From Pseudomonas sp. CC6-YY-74 (GTDB lineage: Bacteria; Pseudomonadota; Gammaproteobacteria; Pseudomonadales; Pseudomonadaceae): a stretch of DNA of 64,000 nt. The DNA is taken from assembly GCF_002025205.1 (NCBI RefSeq), contig NZ_CP019947.1:1805501-1869500 (forward strand), given 5' to 3'. A model generated the notes under the pieces. The model was not told the DNA's origin and made no database searches. It saw nothing but the letters and a program-made list of their open reading frames with translations. The translations under genes and the position numbers were made by a program. Shown piece after piece: positions 1-8,522 of this stretch. Each line of letters begins with the position of its first letter. Positions within the stretch are counted from its first letter, which is position 1.

Positions 1-737
1 TCATTGCCCAACACGCCACTTACACGGCGAGCCCAGGGCTGGTCGGGCAGAAGCACCACATGCGCGTGCGCGCAGCGGTGAAGCGGCTCTACGCTCAAGC
101 CACAGGCCATATCCTCGGCATAACCTGCGCTAAGCTGTCGCAATATTTCAGGTTGATCGGCAATAACGTCCAGAGGGTCTGTATAGGGCAGCAACTCGGA
201 GTAGAGACGTGCCGGATGAAAGTGCAGATCCTCCAGGCTCGAACCATAACCGTTATAATTGAGGCAAACACCGAGCTCCCTCAACGCCTCCGCCTGCCTC
301 TGTGAAAGCCCTGCCCAGGCAGCCAAAGTTCGCGCCACGGCATTTAGATTGTCGCCAAACGCAGCGGCTAGCGCCCAGTGATGAAAACGTCCATTCAGAT
401 ACTGGTCGACCAGCAGACTCGTGCAGGTAGTTGGTTGGGTATCAATAAGCCCCGTAAACCCCGGGTGATCCGCCAGGATCTCACCTGGGTAGTGATGGTC
501 GCAGTAAAAAACACGACTACCCGAAGCCAGTAGCCGATCCAGAGCATCACGATTTTTGTCCAGACTGATATCCAGCACCGTCACCTTTGCCGGCGCACCG
601 TCCGGCACCTGCTTAAGCAGAGCTATATCTCGCTTGACACCGGTTATCAGTTCGGCATCACGTGGTGAGGCCAGGCGTAACTGCAACAGGGCGCAAATAC
701 CATCAGCATCACCATTGAAAACATCGTAGCTACGCAT
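1..737 (-). CDS. DHH-family phosphoesterase (3' end beyond window)
   Basis: Open frame read on the minus strand from ATG at 735-737 and still open at base 1, so about 245 residues are visible and the C-terminus is missing. The N-terminus carries a DHH motif I of the form [16 protein letters not shown], and a literal DHH motif ([10 protein letters not shown]) follows at about residue 80. A DNLNAV-type segment further on fits the linker region of this superfamily. Family members hydrolyse phosphoester bonds; some (NrnA/YtqI) act on nano-RNA and on 3'-phosphoadenosine 5'-phosphate. The gene starts inside the end of cysC (overlap ATGCGTAG), so the two are probably translationally coupled. My inference is that it may dispose of PAP released by the sulfotransferases of this locus. 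Family assignment is firm; the substrate is a guess. Confidence 0.8.
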   Translation of the reverse strand, partial: MRSYDVFNGDADGICALLQLRLASPRDAELITGVKRDIALLKQVPDGAPAKVTVLDISLDKNRDALDRLLASGSRVFYCDHHYPGEILADHPGFTGLIDTQPTTCTSLLVDQYLNGRFHHWALAAAFGDNLNAVARTLAAWAGLSQRQAEALRELGVCLNYNGYGSSLEDLHFHPARLYSELLPYTDPLDVIADQPEILRQLSAGYAEDMACGLSVEPLHRCAHAHVVLLPDQPWARRVSGVLGN

Positions 738-1346
738 CCCAACCGCCCTTAAGAACTCCTTTAATCTTCAGATGGTTGATGATGCAATCCATTGATTGAT
801 CAAGACTCTGTAATGAGGTGTCGATCACCAGCTCGGGCTGCTCCGGTGCCTCATAGTCAGAGTCAATCCCAGTGAAATTACGAATTTCCCCAGCCCGGGC
901 CTTCTTATAGAGCCCTTGGGATCACGCTGCTCACAGGTGCTCAGCGGCGTCGCCACATGAACCTCGATGAACTCACCAGGCCCGACCAACTCCCGAACCA
1001 TGCGCCGCTCGGCACGAAACGGTGAAATAAAAGCGGCCAGCACAAGCAGCCCTGCGTCGACAAACAAAGCAGACAGCTCACCGATACGACGAATATTCTC
1101 CTGGCGATCTTGGTCAGAAAAACCCAGATCCTTGTTCAAGCCGTGACGCACGTTGTCCCCATCCAGCAGATAAGTGTGATGGTTGAGCTCGAACAACCTC
1201 TGCTCCAGCGCATTAGCCAAAGTAGACTTGCCAGAGCCGCTCAGACCGGTAAACCACAGAATGCAGGGTTGCTGGCGCTTATGTTCGGAGCGCTGAGCCT
1301 TGTTAACCTTGTAGGCCTGCCAGACGATGTTCGAGTTTGTGCTCAT
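730..1346 (-). pseudogene. cysC: Adenylylsulfate (APS) kinase CysC, interrupted by one frameshift
   Basis: CysC phosphorylates APS to PAPS, the sulfate donor for sulfotransferases. The P-loop [11 protein letters not shown] (about residues 32-42) and the [15 protein letters not shown] and [10 protein letters not shown] segments are clear. The frame is correct up to about residue 144 (EQRDPKG) and then shifts. From about 912 the expected family continuation [15 protein letters not shown], then [16 protein letters not shown], is found in the next frame, down to a TAG at 730-732. One missing base near 912-914 (context ggctctat on the coding strand, not a long homopolymer) explains everything. The repaired protein would be about 205 residues, normal for the family. 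The stop overlaps the start of the DHH gene by eight bases. It could be a true mutation or a sequencing error; if real, PAPS must come from another CysC or CysNC. Confidence 0.88.
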
Positions 1347-1864
1347 GTGGTCAAATCATATCCATTCGTTAAAAAGTAAAGCCCGTTACCGGCTCTGGGT
1401 TGGCCCCGCCGAACTACGAATTACAAAGCATCAGGAGATCGCCACCGATCAGCGCATCACGCTAGCAAGCGGCTACACACCAGTAGAAACTCTGCCCTGC
1501 CGTCCCTCACACAGGCCTGTAATCCACTCTATGGATACGACTAGCCAGCAAGTACTCCTGATAATCCGCCGCTGTTAGCCCTGCTCGATCAACCCAAGAC
1601 AAAACAGCTGCTCAGTACGTTTGTCGCTCATCGCGAGCTCGGTAATGAAGCAATCAGGCCTCCACTGAGTCGCTGATTACTACAAAAATCACGCGCCCTA
1701 GGTCGGCCACAGAAAGATCCGATGCATATCGCACCTACATTTTCAGGGAGTCTAACGCAAAGCAGACATGCGAGCGACGTCGGCTCGGAGTGCTCATCAA
1801 CAGCACGCCATTGCCGCTCAAGCGACGAAGGCTATCTTCTCTGCGCCCTCATCCGTATAAATAT
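1347..1864. other. Intergenic region, no gene recognised
   Basis: About 520 bases between the cysC start and the 3' end of the six-helix membrane protein gene. Frames on both strands are short and resemble no family I know. A cysC promoter would be expected next to 1347, but no convincing -35/-10 pair stands out. The region may contain decayed sequence. Confidence 0.5.
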
Positions 1865-3577
1865 TCAATAACTGACAGATGCCGAAACAACGTCAAGACG
1901 CTCTAGCAAGGCTGGCAACAGAGCAACTGCATCCGAATAAAGCTGCCTATTGCAGCCAGCCTCAAGCGCAGCGCACAAGGCGGCAAGCTCTACCTGACAC
2001 ACATCGCTCCCCGCAAGCTCCTGCCGCACAGCCTGTGACCGCCCCAGCATCTCAGCCAGATCATCTAGCCGCACGACCGGCCAGCCAGCACCGAGCGGCT
2101 CCATCGACCAGCGCCCCCAGTTCAGCAGCACCGGCCCTGATTCCTCACACTGGTAAATATTGGGAAACCCCGTGTCCGGGGTAAATATCCATAGCGGTAA
2201 CCGCTGCAATATGCCAATCAACTGTGGCAGAACCGCTAACAAGCGGTCCAACTGCTGCTGCTGCCCAGCATCGACGACTGCGACCTGCAGCCTTAGTAGC
2301 AGAGGGGCTCGCAGACGCTGCCATAAAAACGGCCGCGAACGCTTATAGCGCTTTATCAAGGCTTCACTCGGCTGAACGTGCATCAAGCTGGCAATCAGGG
2401 GGATACGCATTCTCTTGCCCGTCAGCATGCCCACGAAACTGCCTTCGGGCAGCACATATAACAAACAATGCACCCCCACTACTTGCGTAACCCCACGCAG
2501 CCGCAGTGCAGGCAGGCCTGGCAAAGCTTCTGATGCAAGGGTTGACTCATGCAGCGCAAGTGTGCGGCGACTCGGGTCATACAACTTAATCAGGAATCGA
2601 CCCTCTTGCACCTCTACCAGCAAAGCAGCGACACTCGCCACGCCGGTTTGCTGCCAGCGAATGTCCAACTCACCACCTTGCCAGGAAGTAAACTCGCGCA
2701 TAAGCGCTGACACCCAGTCCCGACGGTTCGAAGGCGCTAACAAATTCAGGTACTCGCTCTTGTCATGCGCAAGCATCGGCAAAAGTACCCTGCCATGAAA
2801 AAACAGCGCATCCAGTTTGATCTGCTGTCGCCTGAGGCTGGCCAAATCGCCTACCATGCCCCCCATACGCTGCATTACCTGGCGGCTCAACAACAGAGCA
2901 ACAATGCCAATAATCACACCTGGTGGAATCCATAAAATAAAGTCGGCGACCAGATAACCAAAAGCGACAAAAAAGCCAAGCCCTGCAGCTACCGCAAGCA
3001 CACTAGCTAAATTATTTTCAAGCTTTTGCCGGAAGCCTTCGTTCAACCGGTACAACAACCACACCAATGCCCAAGCTAGCAAGGTATAGCCGAGCAACAC
3101 CAACGCCATTATCGGGTAGAAATAGCCTAAACCAACCAATGCCAAAGCAATGAAGACACCGCTTGCCAAAGCACGGGAAAACCGCGAGTACGCATCCCGC
3201 GCCAACTCATCCTGATTATCAAACAATGCCATCTTATGGCTACGCTGTAGCAATCGCTGCGCACCCATCGCAGTAATAGCTCGAATCAACCGCTCAGCCA
3301 AAAGATGCAGCAGATAAAAACCCAGAGTTCCTAAGCATAGAGCCCCAATCAGCAACTCCCAATCCAATGCGGCCAGACTTTCCGGAAAATAACGTGGAAT
3401 GCGCTCGGAGCCCAGCAAGATAACGACTTTCAACGGCAGAAAATTTGCCAACAAGGTCGATATCTGCGACAGCAACGTCGCGCACACAATAATAAATGTC
3501 TGCAGGGGAACAACGCGCGCAAACTTTGCCCCCAGCGACACAACCCAGCGCAACGCTCGTACCACGGTGAGCATCAT
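1865..3577 (-). CDS. Polytopic membrane protein resembling the membrane half of an ABC exporter
   Basis: 570 residues. The first 260 residues hold about six hydrophobic helices (roughly 22-52, 75-95, 135-155, 158-178, 190-215, 218-240) arranged like a type I ABC exporter membrane domain, including a long arginine-rich segment between helices 2 and 3. No Walker A, signature or Walker B motif follows. The soluble C-terminal 300 residues contain a FLIKLYDPSRRTLALHES segment I do not recognise. It lies between cysC and a glycosyltransferase in the glycan locus, so a role in exporting or modifying the glycan is possible but unproven. The ATG at 3577 is preceded by AGAGG. I do not know its function. 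Confidence 0.6.
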   Translation of the reverse strand: MMLTVVRALRWVVSLGAKFARVVPLQTFIIVCATLLSQISTLLANFLPLKVVILLGSERIPRYFPESLAALDWELLIGALCLGTLGFYLLHLLAERLIRAITAMGAQRLLQRSHKMALFDNQDELARDAYSRFSRALASGVFIALALVGLGYFYPIMALVLLGYTLLAWALVWLLYRLNEGFRQKLENNLASVLAVAAGLGFFVAFGYLVADFILWIPPGVIIGIVALLLSRQVMQRMGGMVGDLASLRRQQIKLDALFFHGRVLLPMLAHDKSEYLNLLAPSNRRDWVSALMREFTSWQGGELDIRWQQTGVASVAALLVEVQEGRFLIKLYDPSRRTLALHESTLASEALPGLPALRLRGVTQVVGVHCLLYVLPEGSFVGMLTGKRMRIPLIASLMHVQPSEALIKRYKRSRPFLWQRLRAPLLLRLQVAVVDAGQQQQLDRLLAVLPQLIGILQRLPLWIFTPDTGFPNIYQCEESGPVLLNWGRWSMEPLGAGWPVVRLDDLAEMLGRSQAVRQELAGSDVCQVELAALCAALEAGCNRQLYSDAVALLPALLERLDVVSASVSY

Positions 3578-3683
3578 AAATCAAACCTCTAACACACTCA
3601 AAACATTGCTCAAAAAGCAGTAACAGAGCACGAGAAATATCTTTAGCCGGCCACATAAAAACATAACACGAAAACACATTCAC

Positions 3684-4898
3684 TCACCGATCACAGCCCA
3701 ATACTTTGTCATAAAGCTTCAATAACTCATGTTCCTGCGACTCCCAGGAGAGTCTGCTGGATGCCTTGCAAGCACTCTCGGCGTAATACAAACGCAGAGA
3801 TTTATTGCCAGCAAGTTGCTTGATAGCTTCAACAAGCGCTGCGGAGTCACTAGGTCTGACCAACAATCCAAGGTCGTACTCACGTACGACACGACGAATT
3901 TCGGGAAGGTCTGATGCAATAACAGGTAGCCCTGCCTGAATGTACTCAAAGAGCTTATTGGAATCCGTAGTAAAGTGATTAAAACAGGTATTCTCAATAG
4001 GCTGTACACCGATATCCGCAGAAGCGGTATAAGCAGGTAAATCAACCAAGGAAACAGTTGGAATAAAGCGAACACGATCTGATACGCCAGCCTCCTGAAC
4101 AATTGCACGCAATGGACCATCAAGCCGGCCGCCACCGATGAAAACAAAATAGGTATCGGGAACATCATGCGCCAAGCAGGCCAATCGCTCCAAACCTCGG
4201 CCTTGTTGAATCCCGCCCTGATACAGAACAATTGGCCATGGTTTGTCCAGCCCCAACTCCTCGCGAATGCGGTTTGACTGCAGCACTGGCTGCTGACGCG
4301 GCCTATTCTGCAAAACAATCGGACGAGGTATACGGTATGCCCTTGCAAAAAACTTGGCTCTTGCATCAGTCGTAGTGATGGTGCCATCAGCCCGTGGCAT
4401 TAGCATTCTTTCGATCAAGCCAACAATTTTTCGTAGCCCGGCATAACCCTCCCGGCTGGTGCTAATTTCATGCGCGTCATAGACCAAATGCGCCCTCGAT
4501 ACTTTTGCCGCCAACCAGCCAGTAACAAGGGTATTGACATCATGAGAGTGAACGAGGTCAGGCTTGGCTCTTAATATACTGAGCAGCAAATAAAAATGCG
4601 CCCAAAGGCGCGCCACAACTCTTAATGAAAACCTGAATAAACCCAATCTACCAGCTGGTTTTCCAACCGCACCAACCTTGCTGGCTGCCGTCGATTTTCT
4701 ATATTTCCAAAATGGGCTTCGCGGCACTCTAAGGACACTGACTCCGCCTTGCAGCGTTTCTCGTAACAGCGTCACACCCGGCGTATGCAAGGCGTGAACG
4801 CTTACATGATGGCCTGCGGACGATAGCGTCTGAGCCTCTTTGAGAACGCGGGCGTCATTGGTAAACTCGTTCCAAACGATCATTGAGATGCGTGCCAC
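3684..4898 (-). CDS. Glycosyltransferase family 4
   Basis: 404 residues, GT-B fold. The N-terminus (ARISMIVWNEFTNDARVLKE) matches the nucleotide-free Rossmann domain of GT4 enzymes. The second domain has IVLYQGGIQQGRGLERL, a donor-loop region FIGGG, and the family signature NKLFEYIQAGLPVIASDLPE with its glutamates near residue 325. It should move a sugar from a nucleotide donor to the growing glycan at the cytoplasmic face. The start is probably GTG at 4898: it has GGAGC eight bases upstream and gives the right N-terminus, whereas the ATG two bases earlier is out of frame. It is followed by the six-helix membrane protein after about 100 bases. Confidence 0.88.
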   Translation of the reverse strand: MARISMIVWNEFTNDARVLKEAQTLSSAGHHVSVHALHTPGVTLLRETLQGGVSVLRVPRSPFWKYRKSTAASKVGAVGKPAGRLGLFRFSLRVVARLWAHFYLLLSILRAKPDLVHSHDVNTLVTGWLAAKVSRAHLVYDAHEISTSREGYAGLRKIVGLIERMLMPRADGTITTTDARAKFFARAYRIPRPIVLQNRPRQQPVLQSNRIREELGLDKPWPIVLYQGGIQQGRGLERLACLAHDVPDTYFVFIGGGRLDGPLRAIVQEAGVSDRVRFIPTVSLVDLPAYTASADIGVQPIENTCFNHFTTDSNKLFEYIQAGLPVIASDLPEIRRVVREYDLGLLVRPSDSAALVEAIKQLAGNKSLRLYYAESACKASSRLSWESQEHELLKLYDKVLGCDR

Positions 4899-4985
4899 AT
4901 TTGCTCCGATCTTAGAGGGCTGCCGCCATATTTTATTTAATTTACAATGAGCTTCGCAAAGAGCATAGCAAAAGCCACAAAGGAA

Positions 4986-5639
4986 CTATCTAGCATAGCC
5001 AAAGTGAAAGAAATCTGGCTCGTAAACTGAAAACACCCTCGCCTTCAAATCCGGGTTCCAACCATCATCCTCGGCAATATCAGCTACTCCTTCCGCCGCC
5101 ATCCTACGCACTCTTGTTTTATTAGCACGAGGAATCTCCGAGACAGAGACCCCAACCTTCTGCAACAGCGGAGGCAACTTCTCGTCAATTTCCTCAAGCC
5201 TTACCCATTGATCGATGCCTACAAAACCTTTAGCGTCGCAAACATATTCAAACTGAGGCGACATGAACCAACACATGTCTCCTTTATTTTTGACCTGCCA
5301 ACAAAGGACATCGATTACAAATTCCGCAAAAGACATTGACGAGTCATACCGGAGGTACCTGTAGAGAGACAATACACGTGCATACGGATTTCTGACAACA
5401 GAAAATACGAAATACTCCCGCATCAACGCTTCATCAGCGTACCCGTAACGCAGATAGTCCCGATAAGTAAGGTGAGCCAGTCTAGGGGGCCCCGCATCGG
5501 GATTATCATTGGGTCTCAATATCAGGGGAGCACGACTCTCCCATGTCAAACCGCAATCCTCGATAAATATGCGCTCGACGCTTTGCCCCCCACACTTCGG
5601 TATATGAACAAAAACGCAGCGATGCGCATGTGAAATCAT
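4986..5639 (-). CDS. Sulfotransferase family 2 protein
   Basis: 217 residues. The PAPS 5'-phosphosulfate loop is HIPKCGGQSV at residues 12-21, and the 3'-phosphate loop is FSVVRNPYARVLSLY with Arg83 and Ser91. This is the Sulfotransfer_2 pattern of carbohydrate sulfotransferases, which transfer sulfate from PAPS to a sugar hydroxyl or amine. It has GGGAGG as ribosome binding site a few bases before ATG at 5639. An IS30 element ends only about 12 bases upstream of that start, so its native promoter or operon connection has been cut and it now depends on read-through or a promoter in the element. The acceptor is unknown. Confidence 0.87.
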   Translation of the reverse strand: MISHAHRCVFVHIPKCGGQSVERIFIEDCGLTWESRAPLILRPNDNPDAGPPRLAHLTYRDYLRYGYADEALMREYFVFSVVRNPYARVLSLYRYLRYDSSMSFAEFVIDVLCWQVKNKGDMCWFMSPQFEYVCDAKGFVGIDQWVRLEEIDEKLPPLLQKVGVSVSEIPRANKTRVRRMAAEGVADIAEDDGWNPDLKARVFSVYEPDFFHFGYAR

Positions 5640-5651
5640 TTATTACCTCCC

Positions 5652-6713
5652 TGAATTCAACGCATAAGTGCAACGCTCACCCCTGTTTGTACTTCGTATG
5701 GTGTCTTCCAGCCCAAGCGTTTGCGTGGTCGTAAATTGATCTTCATTACCGCCTGATTAACGGCCTCCACAGTCAGCTTGCTGAAGTTGCTGCCCTTGGG
5801 GAAATATTGCCGCAACAGGCCATTCGCATTTTCATTGCTGCCGCGCTGCCAAGACGAATACGGGTCAGCAAAATAGACCGCGCATTGGCTCTTGCGGGCG
5901 ATGCATTCATGACCGGCAAACTCCCGGCCATTGTCCAGCGTCAACGTGTTTGCCACATGCCCCTTGAGCAGCAGGTTGATCGCTCGCGTCACCTGTCGCC
6001 GTGTTCTGCGCTTGACCGGATACGCGCTCAGGTAGCCGCTTTTTCGATCAACCAACGTCACGATATTGCCGCCGAGGCCGTGCACCGTATCACCCTCCCA
6101 ATCGCCTAGCCGTTCACGTGTTTCGACCTCAGCAGGCCGCTCACTGATCGACACGCGATTTCGTAGTTGTCCGCGCCGGTCGTGGCTTCCGTAGCGCTTT
6201 CGGTAGCATTTCCGACGGTGGCGAAGGTGCATATACAAATCACCGCCACGGCGCTTGTCGATGGCGATGAACTGGTAAATCCACTCATGACTCGCAGTGT
6301 CATCAGGCCGCTCTTGCTTCAAACGATGAGCAATTTGTTCTGGGCTCATCCCGTGCTGAAGCCAGATCGGCAGGTAGTGACGGAACCAGGCAACGGGCTT
6401 GCAGTACTTGTGTGCTTGGGCACGGCGCGCATCGCTTTTCTGGGTCGCTGGAGCAGCTGCGTAGCGATTTTCTGTGCTGTTGCGGCGGATCTCTCGGCTG
6501 ATGGTTGCGGGATGCACGCCAAGCTGTTTAGCAAGGCTGACCTGGTTTTTGCCGGCGATTAAACCGGCCTCAATCTGGTAACGTTGGCTCTGAGTCAGCT
6601 GCCGGTAAGGCGTAGTCATCTGCGCTTGAATCCTTCGGTGTGAGAGCCTGGATTCTACCGGTGGCTGGCTCTCTGCCTGTCGTCTCAAACGTTGCACTTA
6701 TTCTATGAATTCA
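5652..6713 (-). mobile_element. IS30-family insertion sequence
   Basis: About 1,060 bases, a normal IS30 length. Imperfect terminal inverted repeats are visible: tgaattcaacgcataagtgc at 5652 onwards and, in reverse complement, tgaattcatagaataagtgc ending at 6713; about 20 of 23 core positions agree. The transposase stop codon lies in the left repeat. No target duplication longer than 2-3 bases could be confirmed. The element separates the family-2 sulfotransferase at 4986-5639 from the rest of the operon. Confidence 0.88.
5657..6619 (-). CDS. IS30-family transposase
   Basis: About 320 residues from ATG at 6619 (MTTPYRQLTQSQRYQIEAGL). The frame is open to 6697, but the upstream 26 codons lie towards the inverted repeat and lack family similarity. 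A helix-turn-helix (SLAKQLGVHPATISREIRRN) is followed by the DDE integrase core: RLGDWEGDTVHG with the first Asp, LTLDNGREFAGH with the second, and YSSWQRGSNENANGLLRQYF with the Glu. It appears intact, so the element could be active. Confidence 0.92.
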   Translation of the reverse strand: MTTPYRQLTQSQRYQIEAGLIAGKNQVSLAKQLGVHPATISREIRRNSTENRYAAAPATQKSDARRAQAHKYCKPVAWFRHYLPIWLQHGMSPEQIAHRLKQERPDDTASHEWIYQFIAIDKRRGGDLYMHLRHRRKCYRKRYGSHDRRGQLRNRVSISERPAEVETRERLGDWEGDTVHGLGGNIVTLVDRKSGYLSAYPVKRRTRRQVTRAINLLLKGHVANTLTLDNGREFAGHECIARKSQCAVYFADPYSSWQRGSNENANGLLRQYFPKGSNFSKLTVEAVNQAVMKINLRPRKRLGWKTPYEVQTGVSVALMR

Positions 6714-7023
6714 AACTCTCAAAAAGTATAAATGCTAGCAGTGCCATAACGAACAACCAACGCCTAATTAATCATGCTGCGCTGCCGTAACAGCTACGCA
6801 AACCAAGTGTATATTAAAAACATTAAGCCTAAACCGAGGCCTCAATCTCAGAAAGCATACCGATATACCGTACCAGCTTTCAAAAACACCAACACAGCCG
6901 CACAAAAGCCAGCGCTCACACTCAAAACAACAAAAAATCTGTTAACGAAGGCATTCAAAACCGGGGAGACTTAAAATGATGACTAGCGCAAAATAAAAAC
7001 AAATCACACAACCGCATCAAACA
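6714..7023. other. AT-rich intergenic stretch
   Basis: About 310 bases with much lower GC than most of the window. The one open frame here on the plus strand lacks a ribosome binding site, runs antisense to the operon and has low-complexity composition, so I do not call it. It probably contains the remains of the junction between the two sulfotransferase genes split by the IS30 element. Confidence 0.5.
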
Positions 7024-7779
7024 TCAAACATCATAATTCATAAAAGAGAAGGCCTCCGAGAAAAGCGTTTGCGCACGAGCCTTGTTTGCGAAATCTAATA
7101 TATGAAAAGCATCTAGGTGTCGAGATGATTTTTTTAGATCAGGAAAGCCAGCCAAATCAGAGGGCAGACCTAAAACCTGAAGAACCTCCGAAAGCCCTTT
7201 CGAAAGATCATCAAAATCAATAACCCTATCAACTACAACCCTGCCACCTTCTGTATATTTATTCCAATTTATTTTTTTATAAAAGCCAGGCTGATCCATA
7301 AATTTTGCAATCGCATAATTTATCTTACCAACATCAAATTCCCAAAAAACACCACCCACTGAATTATACTGCGCATTATCATACAGAACACTTGAAAGAA
7401 GCCACGAATAGGGATGTCTATCGATACTAAAAGAATAGAAGCCCCCTACATCAAAACCAGACGCCTCAACCAGATTTTTACAATAGCTGTAATCCATATG
7501 ACTAAAAGCACTCTTTTTCTGACCCGATAAAAAACTGGCTGCCTCATCATACTTCCCAGCAAGAACTAAATCAGTATATATCTGTTCATTCGCGGCAAAC
7601 TTGAGATAATTTTTTGACATATGCCCTCGTGACGCACAGTAATGCTCATCTCTTGGGGTAACAGCTGGAACAATATCACACTCACCAGCAAACCCTCTCA
7701 AGTGAGCCTCAACCGAAGTACCAGCAACCTTTTTTGTTTTAATAAAAACAAAGTTATGTTCATAACTAACAATCGACAT
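7024..7779 (-). CDS. Sulfotransferase-like protein (family 2 type)
   Basis: 251 residues. It keeps the two PAPS loops in family order: FVFIKTKKVAGTSVE at residues 11-24, and FSIDRHPYSWLLSS with Arg121 and Ser129. The region between is longer and more divergent than in the 217-residue paralogue. It starts 15 bases after the stop of the preceding frameshifted sulfotransferase gene and is clearly in the same operon. The base composition is AT-rich, like its neighbours at 6714-9360 and unlike the flanking glycan genes, which points to separate acquisition. The acceptor is unknown. Confidence 0.75.
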   Translation of the reverse strand: MSIVSYEHNFVFIKTKKVAGTSVEAHLRGFAGECDIVPAVTPRDEHYCASRGHMSKNYLKFAANEQIYTDLVLAGKYDEAASFLSGQKKSAFSHMDYSYCKNLVEASGFDVGGFYSFSIDRHPYSWLLSSVLYDNAQYNSVGGVFWEFDVGKINYAIAKFMDQPGFYKKINWNKYTEGGRVVVDRVIDFDDLSKGLSEVLQVLGLPSDLAGFPDLKKSSRHLDAFHILDFANKARAQTLFSEAFSFMNYDV

Positions 7780-7794
7780 AACCCGTTTAACTCC

Positions 7795-8522
7795 TTACCT
7801 AAGAATGGACACATTGTACCCAAAACAGGAAAAGTCCTTCTCATACCTTTCAGCAACCAGCTTAACCAAATGACTCTCCCAATAGTCACCAAGACTTTTG
7901 GTAGAATTGGTTTTAGAAGGAGATTTATTTATACTAGAAAAATCCTTCACTGCAGACTTCGGGTATATTATCTTCCAGACCTTGCCCATATCCTCGTTAA
8001 AATTCTCCTGCCTACCAATGAAATCATACTTCACCAAGCCCGACATCGTATCGGCGTATTGCAGCCGCCAATGATTGTTTTGCTCAAAATCTGTCTGTTC
8101 ACAAATAACTGTCACGAACTCTTCAAAACTAAATTTGTGCCCCTCTTTTACCCCAGACCATCGAACCAGCTCCTTATATGGGGCGGATTTCACATCCTGA
8201 ATCCTGTCAAGATAACAAGACAGCAATCTACTAAATGGGTTTCTAACAAACGTAAATCGATAATACCCCCCCCAAACAAAACCTCTTCCAAAGCACTTTC
8301 AGTCAGTTGGTAAGGCGAAATCAGAGGAGAACTAAGCCTATCATGCACAGTTTTATAGGAAATCCCGGTGCCGGCAAGCTCCTCACCATACAAGAAATGT
8401 TTTACCGTACTGTTGGCAGCCTTACCAACAGAATGAAAAAAGTATTTATTCTTTAGTGAAATATAAGAATGATTATAAAAATCTTTCTTTGGCTTAGCGA
8501 CTTTACTCAAAATATTCTTCAT
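7795..8522 (-). pseudogene. Sulfotransferase family 2 gene, out of frame at a poly-G tract
   Basis: Two overlapping frames encode one protein. The first part (from ATG at 8522) carries the 5' PAPS loop HSVGKAANSTVK at residues 30-41 and reads as far as EEVLFGGG. The second part continues through YYRFTFVRNPFSRLLSCYLDR, which is the 3' PAPS loop, to the stop at 7795. The shift falls exactly at a run of eight G on the coding strand (8266-8273). Nine (or six) G would restore a protein of about 242 residues. This is either an OFF state of a slipped-strand contingency gene or a homopolymer error. The start overlaps the end of the SGNH gene by 20 bases, so translation is coupled. Confidence 0.82.
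8266..8273 (-). repeat. Poly-G tract (8 G on coding strand) at a frameshift
   Basis: Eight consecutive C on the plus strand, inside the sulfotransferase gene at 7795-8522. The reading frame breaks here. With nine G the conserved segment GGYYRFTFVRNPFSRLL is restored. Confidence 0.9.

Noticed and set aside
3294-3683. 129-codon minus-strand frame overlapping the start of the six-helix membrane protein
   Set aside because: It covers the N-terminal helices of the true gene in another frame and has no independent support.
6774-6974. 66-codon plus-strand frame in the AT-rich gap
   Set aside because: Low-complexity Lys/Thr-rich composition, no ribosome binding site, opposite to the operon.
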